This document shows positions 1 through 5,571 of a DNA stretch of 5,571 nt, in pieces (within the stretch, counting starts at the first letter, position 1; every line of letters starts with the position of its first letter). The stretch is from contig DASSKF010000188.1 of the NCBI GenBank assembly GCA_035690725.1, forward strand, positions 1 to 5,571, read 5' to 3'. The notes beneath the pieces were generated by a model that was given only the letters and a program-made list of their open reading frames with translations, ran no database searches and had not been told where the DNA came from. Source of the stretch: DASSKF01 sp035690725 (GTDB taxonomy: Bacteria > Actinomycetota > Actinomycetes > Actinomycetales > Dermatophilaceae). A program made the translations under genes and the position numbers.

Positions 1-48
1 GGCGCGGCGCAGATCGTCGACGGCGTGCTCGCCGAGGACGACCGTCAC
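1..48 (-). CDS. Possible start of an unidentified minus-strand gene, cut by the window edge (second gene of a coupled pair)
   Basis: Reading leftwards from a GTG at 48-46 gives 16 codons, MTVVLGEHAVDDLRRA, which run off the left edge. Fifteen of the 16 third positions are G or C. The GTG overlaps the TGA (47-45) of the preceding minus-strand frame as GTGA, a typical coupled-gene junction. The short beta-strand-like start followed by an acidic/basic helix is the kind of N-terminus seen in RelE/ParE-type toxins, but 16 residues cannot place a family, so that is inference only. The opposite strand in frame 1 also reads as plausible protein (GAAQIVDGVLAEDD) with equally high third-position GC, so the coding strand is not settled here. 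No clear Shine-Dalgarno sequence precedes the GTG. Confidence 0.25.
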   Translation of the reverse strand, partial: MTVVLGEHAVDDLRRA

Positions 49-164
49 TCGTTCGGCCACAGCTCACGGCGGACGTCGTCCCACTCACGCTGCACCTCCG
101 GGGACTGGTCGAACTCGTCGAGGGCCTCGACAAGGGCACGCGGCTCAGCGGCTACACGGCGCAC
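45..164 (-). CDS. C-terminal part of a small acidic protein, possibly antitoxin-like or a gene remnant
   Basis: The minus-strand frame ending in TGA at 47-45 closes with an acidic, helix-prone tail: the residues ALVEALDEFDQSPEVQREW are followed by a short charged stretch ending in LWPNE. From about 48 to 133 the middle codon position is AT-rich while the third position is almost all G or C, as in real high-GC genes. The pattern fades beyond about 135-165. The frame stays open to 464, but residues encoded beyond about 165 look like non-coding translation and run across the direct repeats. The GTG at 164-162 would give a 39-residue protein but has only a weak upstream GCGGAA. It could therefore be a very short gene, a gene with a frameshifted or lost N-terminus, or a remnant. 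The GTGA overlap with the next minus-strand gene suggests a two-gene unit such as toxin-antitoxin; I do not recognise the family. Confidence 0.3.
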   Translation of the reverse strand: MRRVAAEPRALVEALDEFDQSPEVQREWDDVRRELWPNE

Positions 165-238
165 TGTTCCGCAAACCGATCGCCGACCGGCGACGCAACC
201 TGTCCGAGCGACCAGACGTGGCAGCTGGGTGCCGACGC

Positions 239-324
239 GGAATGAAGTCGGCCGCGTGCCGAGTCTGTCCGCCGCTGGGCAATGGCCGTGGGAACGAAGT
301 CGGCCGCGTGCCGAGTTTGTCCGC
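239..324. repeat. Pair of 34-bp near-identical direct repeats, 18-bp spacer
   Basis: Copy 1 is 239-272 and copy 2 is 291-324. They differ at only two positions: T/C at the fifth base and C/T at base 27. The shared core reads GAAGTCGGCCGCGTGCCGAG. Inside each copy is a short dyad, TCGGC-CGCGT-GCCGA (5-bp arms, 5-nt loop). The copies start 52 bases apart, about five helical turns, so they lie on the same face of the DNA. Possible roles are a tandem operator for the operon or for the divergent minus-strand gene, a dispersed intergenic repeat family, or a scar of a mobile element. Two copies with an 18-bp spacer do not make a CRISPR array. The repeat is directly visible; its role is unknown. Confidence 0.85.
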
Positions 325-407
325 TGACAGCCCGACCAGCGGCAGAAGGCCGTGACCGCAAGAGGAAACCACCAACGACACGGCCGCAGGTACTGGTGCG
401 GAGCCGA

Positions 408-462
408 GGGACTGCGTCCCGTATAGCGGGTCCGGCTCCGCAGCCGGTGGGGGCGGCCCACC
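408..462 (+). promoter_or_regulatory. Cluster of short perfect hairpins upstream of jetA
   Basis: Three perfect inverted repeats lie within 55 bases: GGGAC-TGC-GTCCC (408-420), CCGGCT-CCGC-AGCCGG (432-447) and GGTGGG-GGCGG-CCCACC (446-462). The last two share two bases, so they would compete. CCCG-TATAG-CGGG (418-430) is an alternative fold with the first. None is followed by a T tract, so this is not a standard intrinsic terminator for either strand. It could be a structured leader of the jet mRNA, a terminator of the U-less kind proposed in actinobacteria, or chance in GC-rich DNA. The inverted repeats are seen directly; the function is inference. Confidence 0.3.
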
Positions 463-534
463 ACCCGGGAGCCTGACGGCCTCGGCGGTGGCGCCTCTGC
501 GGCACTGTCGGTGCGCCCACGTACCCTCGGGCAC

Positions 535-2064
535 GTGAATCACGAGGAGATCACGTACCTGCGCGCCCACTCGGGCGCTTGGCGCCTGTTGCGCGCGGAC
601 ACGGCACCCCTCGTGCTCGCCGTGCTGGGGCGCATCTTCGTGGTCGACAACGTGCGCACCATCTCCGAGAGCGACCTGCTCACCCGCGTGGACGAGGAGC
701 TCTACGGGATCAACGCGTCGCTGCGCGACGGCGGACGCGCCCGCGGTGGTTCCGGTGCGGGCAGCTTGGGCGAGGAGCAGGACGGAGCCGAGCAGGCTGC
801 ATATCCGCGGTCCGCACGGGACTACGTGGAGACCTGGGCCGCACCCGAGCAGGGCTGGCTGCGCAAGTTCTACCCGTCCGGCGAGGCGGAGGCCCACTTC
901 GACGCGACCTCCGACCTGGAGAAGGCGTACGCCTGGGTGACGGCCCTGCCCGCCCGCAGTTTCGTGGGCACCGAGTCGCGGCTGCACACAGTCTTCGACC
1001 TGCTGCGGCAGATGGTCCACGGCGTCGACACCGATCCGGACACCCGGCTGACCGAGCTGCACCGCCGGCGGGCCGAGCTGGACGCGCAGATCGCCGGCGT
1101 CGAGGCCGGCGAGGTGCCGACGCTGGACGACGCCGCGCTGCACGACCGCTACCAGCACTTCGCCACCACGGCCCGGGAGCTGCTCGCCGACTTCCGCGAG
1201 GTGGAGGAGAACTTCCGCGGGCTCGACCGGGGCGCCCGAGAGCAGATCGCCACGTGGGGCGGATCCAAGGGCGAGCTGCTCGAGCAGCTCATCGGCGACC
1301 GCCACGCGATCGCGTCCTCGGAGCAGGGCCGCAGCTTCCAGGCCTTCCACGACTTCTTGCTCTCCCGGCGGCGGCAGGAGGAGCTGGCCGACCTACTCGA
1401 CCGGCTCGTCGGACTCGACCGGGTCGACGTCGACCGGCGGATGCGCCACGTCCACCACGACTGGCTCGACGCCGCCGAGCGCACCCAGCAGACCGTCCGC
1501 CAGCTGTCCGAGCAGCTGCGCCGGTTCCTCGACGACAAGGTGTGGCTGGAGAACCGCCGGGTGATGGACCTGCTGCGCTCCATCGAGCACTCGGCGATCG
1601 CGGTGCGGCGGCACGGGCCGCCGCCGCTGCGGATGGAGCTGGACGCGTTCCGCCCGGAGGTGCACCTGCCGATGGAGCGCCCCCTCTACTCCCCCGCCCC
1701 GGACGCGGAGCTGGACACCGGGGTCGTGGCCGAGGGCGACGCCGACGTCGACACGAGCAGCCTGTTCGAGCAGGTGCAGGTCGACCCGGTGCGCCTGGCC
1801 GGCAACGTGCGGACCCTGCTGCGGCAACGCGACCAGGTCCGGCTCGAGGAGGTGCTGGAGCGGCACCCGCCCGAGCAGGGGCTGGCGGAGGTGGTGGCCT
1901 ACCTCGCCCTCGCCGAGGAGGACCTCGACGTGGTCTTCGACGAGGACACGACGACCGAGATCCCCTACACGGACACCGTCGGGACCGAGCGGCTGCTGCG
2001 CCTGCCGCTGGTCACGCTCGCCCGGCGCCACGCGGGCGCGCGCGCCTTGGAAGGGGTGCGGTGA
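535..2064 (+). CDS. jetA: Wadjet type I subunit JetA (DUF3375 family, kleisin/MukF-like)
   Basis: JetA is the kleisin of the Wadjet SMC complex: it bridges the two JetC ATPase heads and carries JetB. The 509-residue product shows DUF3375 landmarks in order: the N-terminal AWRLLRADTAPLVLAVLGRIF (about 15-35) and VDEELYGIN (52-60) in the N-terminal winged-helix region; YPRSARDYVETWAAPEQGWLRKFYP (90-114); FVGTESRLHTVFDLLRQMV (143-161); a charged coiled-coil helix (about 165-192); TARELLADFREVEENFRGLD (212-231); the conserved GSKGELLEQLIGDRHAI (243-259) and EQGRSFQAFHDFL (263-275); then a C-terminal region (about 415-500) expected to form the winged helix that contacts the JetC head. A Gly-rich, low-complexity insert at about 65-88 looks like a flexible loop. 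I chose GTG 535 because the family's conserved region starts a few residues later. An in-frame GTG at 511 would add eight residues; neither has a strong Shine-Dalgarno sequence. The stop overlaps the jetB start by 4 bp. The family is recognised from memory of the sequence, not from a search. Confidence 0.93.
   Translation: MNHEEITYLRAHSGAWRLLRADTAPLVLAVLGRIFVVDNVRTISESDLLTRVDEELYGINASLRDGGRARGGSGAGSLGEEQDGAEQAAYPRSARDYVETWAAPEQGWLRKFYPSGEAEAHFDATSDLEKAYAWVTALPARSFVGTESRLHTVFDLLRQMVHGVDTDPDTRLTELHRRRAELDAQIAGVEAGEVPTLDDAALHDRYQHFATTARELLADFREVEENFRGLDRGAREQIATWGGSKGELLEQLIGDRHAIASSEQGRSFQAFHDFLLSRRRQEELADLLDRLVGLDRVDVDRRMRHVHHDWLDAAERTQQTVRQLSEQLRRFLDDKVWLENRRVMDLLRSIEHSAIAVRRHGPPPLRMELDAFRPEVHLPMERPLYSPAPDAELDTGVVAEGDADVDTSSLFEQVQVDPVRLAGNVRTLLRQRDQVRLEEVLERHPPEQGLAEVVAYLALAEEDLDVVFDEDTTTEIPYTDTVGTERLLRLPLVTLARRHAGARALEGVR
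2049..2056 (+). promoter_or_regulatory. Ribosome binding site of jetB, inside the end of jetA
   Basis: GGAAGGGG ends 4 bases before the GTG at 2061. It lies within the last codons of jetA and supports the GTG that overlaps the jetA stop as the jetB start. Spacing is a little short, so coupling to jetA termination probably helps. Confidence 0.5.
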
Positions 2065-2690
2065 GCACCGAACGACCGACGCTGTCCGTCGCCGCCGTCG
2101 CCCTGATGAAGGGTGTCGTCCACCGCGACACCCACGAGCGGGCCTGGCACGACGTGGTCCGCCTGCAGCCACAGCTGCGCGACCACTTCGGCGTCCTCGG
2201 CCTCGACGTCCTCGTCGACGAGGCCGAGGGCTACGCCTACCTGCGGTCCCGACCGGAGGACCCCGAGGACCCGGACCCGATCCCCCGCCTGGTGCCGCGG
2301 CACCGGCTGTCCTTCCCGGTCAGCCTGCTGCTGGCACTGCTGCGCAAGGCGCTCGCCGAGTTCGACGCGACCAGCGGTGAGGGACGCCTGGTGGTGACCC
2401 GCGACGGCCTCGTCGAGGACCTGCGCGTCTTCCTCGCCGACTCCACCAACGAGGCGCGCATCGTCGACCAGGTCGACCGCACCATCGGCAAGGTCGTCGA
2501 GCTCGGTTTCCTGCGTCCCGTCGGCACGGCGGGGCGGACCGGCACCGACACCTGGGAGGTGCGCCGCATCCTCAAGGCCTTCGTCGACGCCCAGTGGCTC
2601 GGTGAGTTCGACGCCCGGCTGGCCGAGTATGCCGCCCAGCTGGGGACCGATGTCGCCGCACCGGTTCCGGCACAGGAGGAGGCCGGCTGA
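2061..2690 (+). CDS. jetB: Wadjet type I subunit JetB (DUF4194 family, kite/MukE-like)
   Basis: JetB is the small winged-helix (kite) subunit that dimerises and binds the JetA kleisin, stabilising the SMC ring around DNA. The product has 209 residues, a usual size for DUF4194. Family-like segments are seen throughout: an N-terminal helix with LMKGVVHRDTHERAWHDVV (15-33); the stretch VLGLDVLVDEAEGYAYLRSRP (45-65); an acidic/proline linker (66-75); RLSFPVSLLLALLRKALAEFD (82-102); and VEDLRVFLADSTNEARIVDQ (118-137), followed by a second helical unit with VVELGFLRPV (145-154), WEVRRILKAFVDAQWL (165-180), and a low-complexity tail. It starts at a GTG overlapping the jetA stop (GTGA) and ends in TGATG, sharing one base with the jetC start. 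Both junctions point to co-translation in fixed proportions. An internal ATG at codon 16 is less likely, since it would cut into the conserved helix. The family call rests on recognition of these segments and on gene order. Confidence 0.92.
   Translation: MSTERPTLSVAAVALMKGVVHRDTHERAWHDVVRLQPQLRDHFGVLGLDVLVDEAEGYAYLRSRPEDPEDPDPIPRLVPRHRLSFPVSLLLALLRKALAEFDATSGEGRLVVTRDGLVEDLRVFLADSTNEARIVDQVDRTIGKVVELGFLRPVGTAGRTGTDTWEVRRILKAFVDAQWLGEFDARLAEYAAQLGTDVAAPVPAQEEAG
2674..2682 (+). promoter_or_regulatory. Strong ribosome binding site of jetC, inside the end of jetB
   Basis: AGGAGGAGG lies 7 bases before the ATG at 2690 and is the best Shine-Dalgarno match in the window. It is embedded in the codons for the C-terminal QEEAG of JetB, which fixes the jetC start at the ATG in TGATG. 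Confidence 0.75.
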
Positions 2691-5571
2691 TGGAGGGGCT
2701 GTTCTCCGCGCTCGAGGTGGGCCCCGGCCCGGGCGCCGCCAAGCCGGGCTACCGCCTCGACCGCCTCGAGGTGCTCAACTGGGGCACCTTCGACGGGCGG
2801 GTGTGGCGACTGGACCTGTCCGGCGACAACACGTTGCTCACCGGTGACATCGGGTCGGGCAAGTCCACGCTCGTCGACGCGGTCACGACGCTGCTGCTGC
2901 CCGCGCAGAAGATCAACTACAACAAGGCGGCCGGCGCCGACACCCGCGAGCGGTCGCTGCGCTCCTACGTGCTGGGGCACTACAAGTCCGAGCGCTCGGA
3001 GACGACCGGCACGTCCCGGCCCGTGGGGCTGCGCGACCACCGCAGCTACTCGGTGGTCCTCGGGGTGTTCACCAATGAGGGGCACGACGCCGAGGTCACG
3101 CTCGCCCAGGTCTTCTGGATGCGCGACACCAGCCAGGGCCAGCCGCAGCGGTTCTTCGTCACCAGCGACCGCGCCCTGTCGATCGCCGAGGACTTCACCG
3201 ACTTCGGCCCGCAGCTGCCGGCGCTGAAGCGGCGCCTGCGCGCCGACGGCGCCCAGGTCTCGGACCACTTCCCCGACTACGGCACCCGGGCCCGCCGGCT
3301 GCTCGGCATCAGCTCCGAGCAGGCGCTGGAGCTGCTGCACCAGACCATCTCGATGAAGTCGGTCGGCAACCTCACCGACTTCGTGCGCCAGCACATGCTC
3401 GAGGGCGCCGACGCCGCGGACCGGATCGAGACCCTGATCGCCCACTTCGAGGACCTGACCCGAGCCCATGAGGCCGTGCGGCGTGCGCGCGACCAGCTGG
3501 ACCAGCTCGAGCCGCTACTCGGCCACTGCGACACCCACGACGCGCTGGCCGGCGAGATCGAGGAAGCCCGCCTGCTCCGCGACGCGCTGCGCCCGTGGCT
3601 CGCCGGGCACCAGGCGTCGTTGCTCGAGGCCGACCTCACGGCCGCCGGTGCGCGGCTGCAGGCCCTCGACGACGAGCGTAGCGGGGCCGAGGAGGAGGTC
3701 CTCCGGCTCGACGACGAGCACCGGCGGCTCACCGCCGCACGCGAGGACGCCGGCGGTGCGCGCATCGCCGAGCTGGAGCGGCTCGTCCGCGACGAGGGCA
3801 CGCGTCGCGACGGCCGACGCGAACGAGCCGACCAGCACGCCGTCCTGCTGGCCGAGGCCGGACTGCCGGCCGCCACCGACGCCGAGGGCTTCGCCCACGG
3901 CCGGGCGCTTGCCCGCGAGCGCGGTGAGGAGCTGGACGGCGAGCTCGACCGTGCCGAGAACCGGCGCAACGAGCTCGTGGTCGAGCGCAGCCGCGCCCGG
4001 GAGGACAGTGACCGGATCAACACCGAGCTGCGCTCCCTGCAGGGGCGGCAGAGCAACATCGACGCCCGCAGCCTGCGCATCCGCGAGGCGCTGTGCGCCG
4101 CGATCGGGGTGGAGGAGACCGACCTGCCCTTCGCCGGCGAGCTGGTGCAGGTCCGGCCGGAGCACGCCCGCTGGCAGGGAGCCGCCGAGCGGGTGCTGCG
4201 GGGCTTCGCCCTGTCCGTGCTCGTCCCGGCCGAGCACTACGACGCCGCCTCGGCGTGGATCGACGCGCACCACCTCGGCGGGCGCCTCGTCTACTTCCGG
4301 ATCAGCCCGCGGATCACCCGCGACGACACACCGCTGCCCGAGGAGCAGGTGCTCGCGGACCTGCTCGACGTCAAGCCGGGCCGCTTCGAGGAGTGGGTCG
4401 GCCGCGAACTCGCCAGACGGGCGGGGCACGTCTGCGCCGAGAGCATCGAGGAGTTCCGCCAGCACCGGCGCGCCGTCACCCTCGCCGGCCAGGTCCGCTC
4501 CGGCGACGGCCGGCACGAGAAGGACGACCGCTTCCGCATCGACGACCGCACCCGCTGGGTGCTGGGCTGGAGCAACGAGGACAAGATCGACGCCCTCCTC
4601 GCCGAGGCGTCCTCGGCGCAGGAGCGCCTGACCCGGCTGGAGCAGGAGGTCGGGCGGCTGGCCGACGAGACGGGCCGGTTGCGCGGGCTGCGCAGCGTGC
4701 TCGACAAGCTGTCCGTCTATGCTGACTTCTCCGAGCTCGACTGGCGCGCCAGCGCCGCGGCGATCACCCGGTGGGAGCAGGAGAAGGCCGGGCTCGAGCG
4801 GGGCAACACCCGGCTCGCCGAGATCGCGTCCCGCCTGGACACGCTGGGCACCGAGCTGCACACCGCGCGGGAGCGGGTCCAGCAGCTGGCCGAGCAGCGT
4901 GGCCGCGCACGGGCCCGCCAGGAGACCCTCGAGGGGCAGCTGGTGTCGGCGCTCGAGGTGACCGGGTCGCTCGGTGAGGACGAGATGGCCCGGCTGCGGC
5001 CGGCATACGAGCTCTTGGCCGAGCAGGTGACGGCGCCGCCGGCGGCCGCGGACTGTGACCGCGTGGAGCGGGAGCAGCAGACGAGGCTGACCGACCGGAT
5101 CGAGCAGGCCGGCGAGAAGCAGCGGCTGGCGGGCCAGCGTGCCGTGTCCGCGATGCAGGAGTTCCGGCGCGACTGGCCCACCGAGAGCAGCGACATGGAC
5201 GCCGACGTGGCCGCCGCCGGGGAGTACCGCTCCCTGCGGGATCGGCTGGCGACCGACGACCTGCCGCGGTTCGAGGCCGAGTTCACCCGGCTGCTGCACA
5301 CCAACGCCATCAACGACATCGCCGGGTTCCACGCCTGGCTGGACAAGTCCGCCACCCTCATCCGCGAGCGCATCGACACGATCAACGAGTCGCTGCGCGC
5401 GATCGAGTACGACCCCGGCCGGCACATCATCCTCATCGCCCAGCCCACCACCCACCAGGAGATCCGCGACTTCCGCGACGAGCTGCGGGCCTGCACCGAC
5501 GACGCCCTCGTCGACGAGCAGTACTCCGAGGAGCGCTTCCTGCGGGTCAAGCGGATCATCGAGCGCTTCCG
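2690..5571 (+). CDS. jetC: Wadjet type I subunit JetC (SMC/MukB-like ATPase), 3' end cut by the window
   Basis: JetC is the SMC-like motor of Wadjet: an ATPase that dimerises, binds DNA and drives loop extrusion. The frame is open from the ATG to the right edge (960 whole codons). The N-terminal head begins with YRLDRLEVLNWGTFDGRV (21-38), the family's typical first strand, then the Walker A motif GDIGSGKST (52-60) and LVDAVTTLLLPAQKINYNKA (61-80), very typical of this family. LLHQTISMKSVGNLTDFV (about 214-232) closes the N-lobe. A long heptad-like, Glu/Arg/Leu-rich coiled coil follows (about 245-465). A globular hinge-like insert runs from LCAAIGVEETDLPFAGELVQV (468) to GRLVYFRI (531-538). 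A second coiled coil runs from about 620 to 900. The C-terminal head starts at YDPGRHIILIAQP (907). The family usually exceeds 1,100 residues, so about 150 or more residues, with the signature motif and Walker B, are missing because of the window edge, not because of a mutation. No internal stop or frameshift was seen. The next gene is expected to be jetD. Confidence 0.95.
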   Translation, partial: MEGLFSALEVGPGPGAAKPGYRLDRLEVLNWGTFDGRVWRLDLSGDNTLLTGDIGSGKSTLVDAVTTLLLPAQKINYNKAAGADTRERSLRSYVLGHYKSERSETTGTSRPVGLRDHRSYSVVLGVFTNEGHDAEVTLAQVFWMRDTSQGQPQRFFVTSDRALSIAEDFTDFGPQLPALKRRLRADGAQVSDHFPDYGTRARRLLGISSEQALELLHQTISMKSVGNLTDFVRQHMLEGADAADRIETLIAHFEDLTRAHEAVRRARDQLDQLEPLLGHCDTHDALAGEIEEARLLRDALRPWLAGHQASLLEADLTAAGARLQALDDERSGAEEEVLRLDDEHRRLTAAREDAGGARIAELERLVRDEGTRRDGRRERADQHAVLLAEAGLPAATDAEGFAHGRALARERGEELDGELDRAENRRNELVVERSRAREDSDRINTELRSLQGRQSNIDARSLRIREALCAAIGVEETDLPFAGELVQVRPEHARWQGAAERVLRGFALSVLVPAEHYDAASAWIDAHHLGGRLVYFRISPRITRDDTPLPEEQVLADLLDVKPGRFEEWVGRELARRAGHVCAESIEEFRQHRRAVTLAGQVRSGDGRHEKDDRFRIDDRTRWVLGWSNEDKIDALLAEASSAQERLTRLEQEVGRLADETGRLRGLRSVLDKLSVYADFSELDWRASAAAITRWEQEKAGLERGNTRLAEIASRLDTLGTELHTARERVQQLAEQRGRARARQETLEGQLVSALEVTGSLGEDEMARLRPAYELLAEQVTAPPAAADCDRVEREQQTRLTDRIEQAGEKQRLAGQRAVSAMQEFRRDWPTESSDMDADVAAAGEYRSLRDRLATDDLPRFEAEFTRLLHTNAINDIAGFHAWLDKSATLIRERIDTINESLRAIEYDPGRHIILIAQPTTHQEIRDFRDELRACTDDALVDEQYSEERFLRVKRIIERF

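Larger units (their letters stand above)
165..534. other. Non-coding region upstream of the jet operon
   Basis: About 370 bases lie between the minus-strand remnant and jetA. I see no convincing gene on either strand: the long open frames here are rich in Arg and Ser and lack a consistent codon-position pattern. The region holds a pair of 34-bp direct repeats and a cluster of short hairpins, described separately. If the minus-strand frame ending at 45 is a gene, this is a divergent intergenic region that should hold both promoters. No good -35/-10 pair could be found. The only AT-rich hexamer of note is TATAGC at 422-427, with no matching -35 hexamer 16-18 bases upstream. Confidence 0.6.

Noticed and set aside
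239..324. CRISPR array
   Set aside because: There are only two repeat copies, with a single 18-bp spacer that is too short, and no further copies were found in the window.
25..327. Plus-strand open frame at the left edge
   Set aside because: The first residues (GAAQIVDGVLAEDD, reading from 1) look plausible. After about 48 it becomes Ser/Arg/Thr-rich and the codon-position pattern fits the minus strand instead. A plus-strand gene ending elsewhere is not excluded for positions 1-48.
422..427. TATAGC as a -10 promoter element for jetA
   Set aside because: No -35-like hexamer lies 16-18 bases upstream (around 399-404 it reads CGGAGC), and it falls in the loop of an inverted repeat; too weak to annotate.
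511..534. Longer jetA start at GTG 511
   Set aside because: The eight extra residues (MRPRTLGH) lie outside the family's conserved N-terminus and have no Shine-Dalgarno support. It stays possible, since the 535 start also lacks a strong one.
145..1350. Long open frame on the minus strand opposite jetA
   Set aside because: It lies antisense to a gene with clear family motifs and its product is rich in Arg, Gly, Val and Leu without recognisable domains, as expected from third-position GC bias.
3515..5455. 646-codon open frame on the minus strand opposite jetC
   Set aside because: It is the mirror of the strongly biased jetC codons. Its composition is artefactual (Gly, Leu, Val, Pro, Arg), while the plus strand carries Walker A and coiled-coil features.
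5408..5571. Truncated or broken jetC
   Set aside because: The frame is open and family-like up to the last base, so the missing C-terminal head is due to the window boundary rather than a mutation.

Overview
This window is very GC-rich, with strong G/C bias at third codon positions and GTG starts. That suggests a high-GC actinobacterium; genus cannot be told from the sequence. Almost all of it (about 535 to the right edge) is a single plus-strand operon that I recognise from protein sequence as a type I Wadjet system (jetABC; also called MksBEFG or EptABCD in other bacteria). Wadjet is an SMC/condensin-like anti-plasmid defence complex.

Layout. Positions 1-164 carry weak signs of two overlapping minus-strand genes: the C-terminal part of a small acidic protein ending at 45, and the first 16 codons of another starting with GTG at 48 and leaving the window. 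The arrangement resembles a toxin-antitoxin pair, but I cannot assign either family. Positions 165-534 hold no convincing gene. They contain a pair of 34-bp direct repeats (239-272 and 291-324), each with a small internal dyad, and a cluster of hairpins (408-462) upstream of the operon.

The operon follows: jetA (535-2064, DUF3375 kleisin, MukF-like), jetB (2061-2690, DUF4194 kite/winged-helix subunit, MukE-like) and jetC (from 2690, SMC/MukB-like ATPase). The junctions are a 4-bp GTGA overlap and a 1-bp TGATG overlap, so the three proteins are probably translationally coupled. jetC is open to the right edge and is cut after about 960 codons. The C-terminal ATPase lobe (signature motif and Walker B) is outside the window, as is any jetD nuclease gene.

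How the parts work together, from what is known of the family: JetC dimerises through its hinge and binds ATP at its heads, the JetA kleisin bridges the heads, JetB dimers bind the kleisin, and the complex extrudes DNA loops. JetD, a toprim-fold nuclease, then cuts small closed circular DNA. This is a known system. The less explained parts of the window are the upstream repeats, the hairpin cluster and the minus-strand gene remnants.
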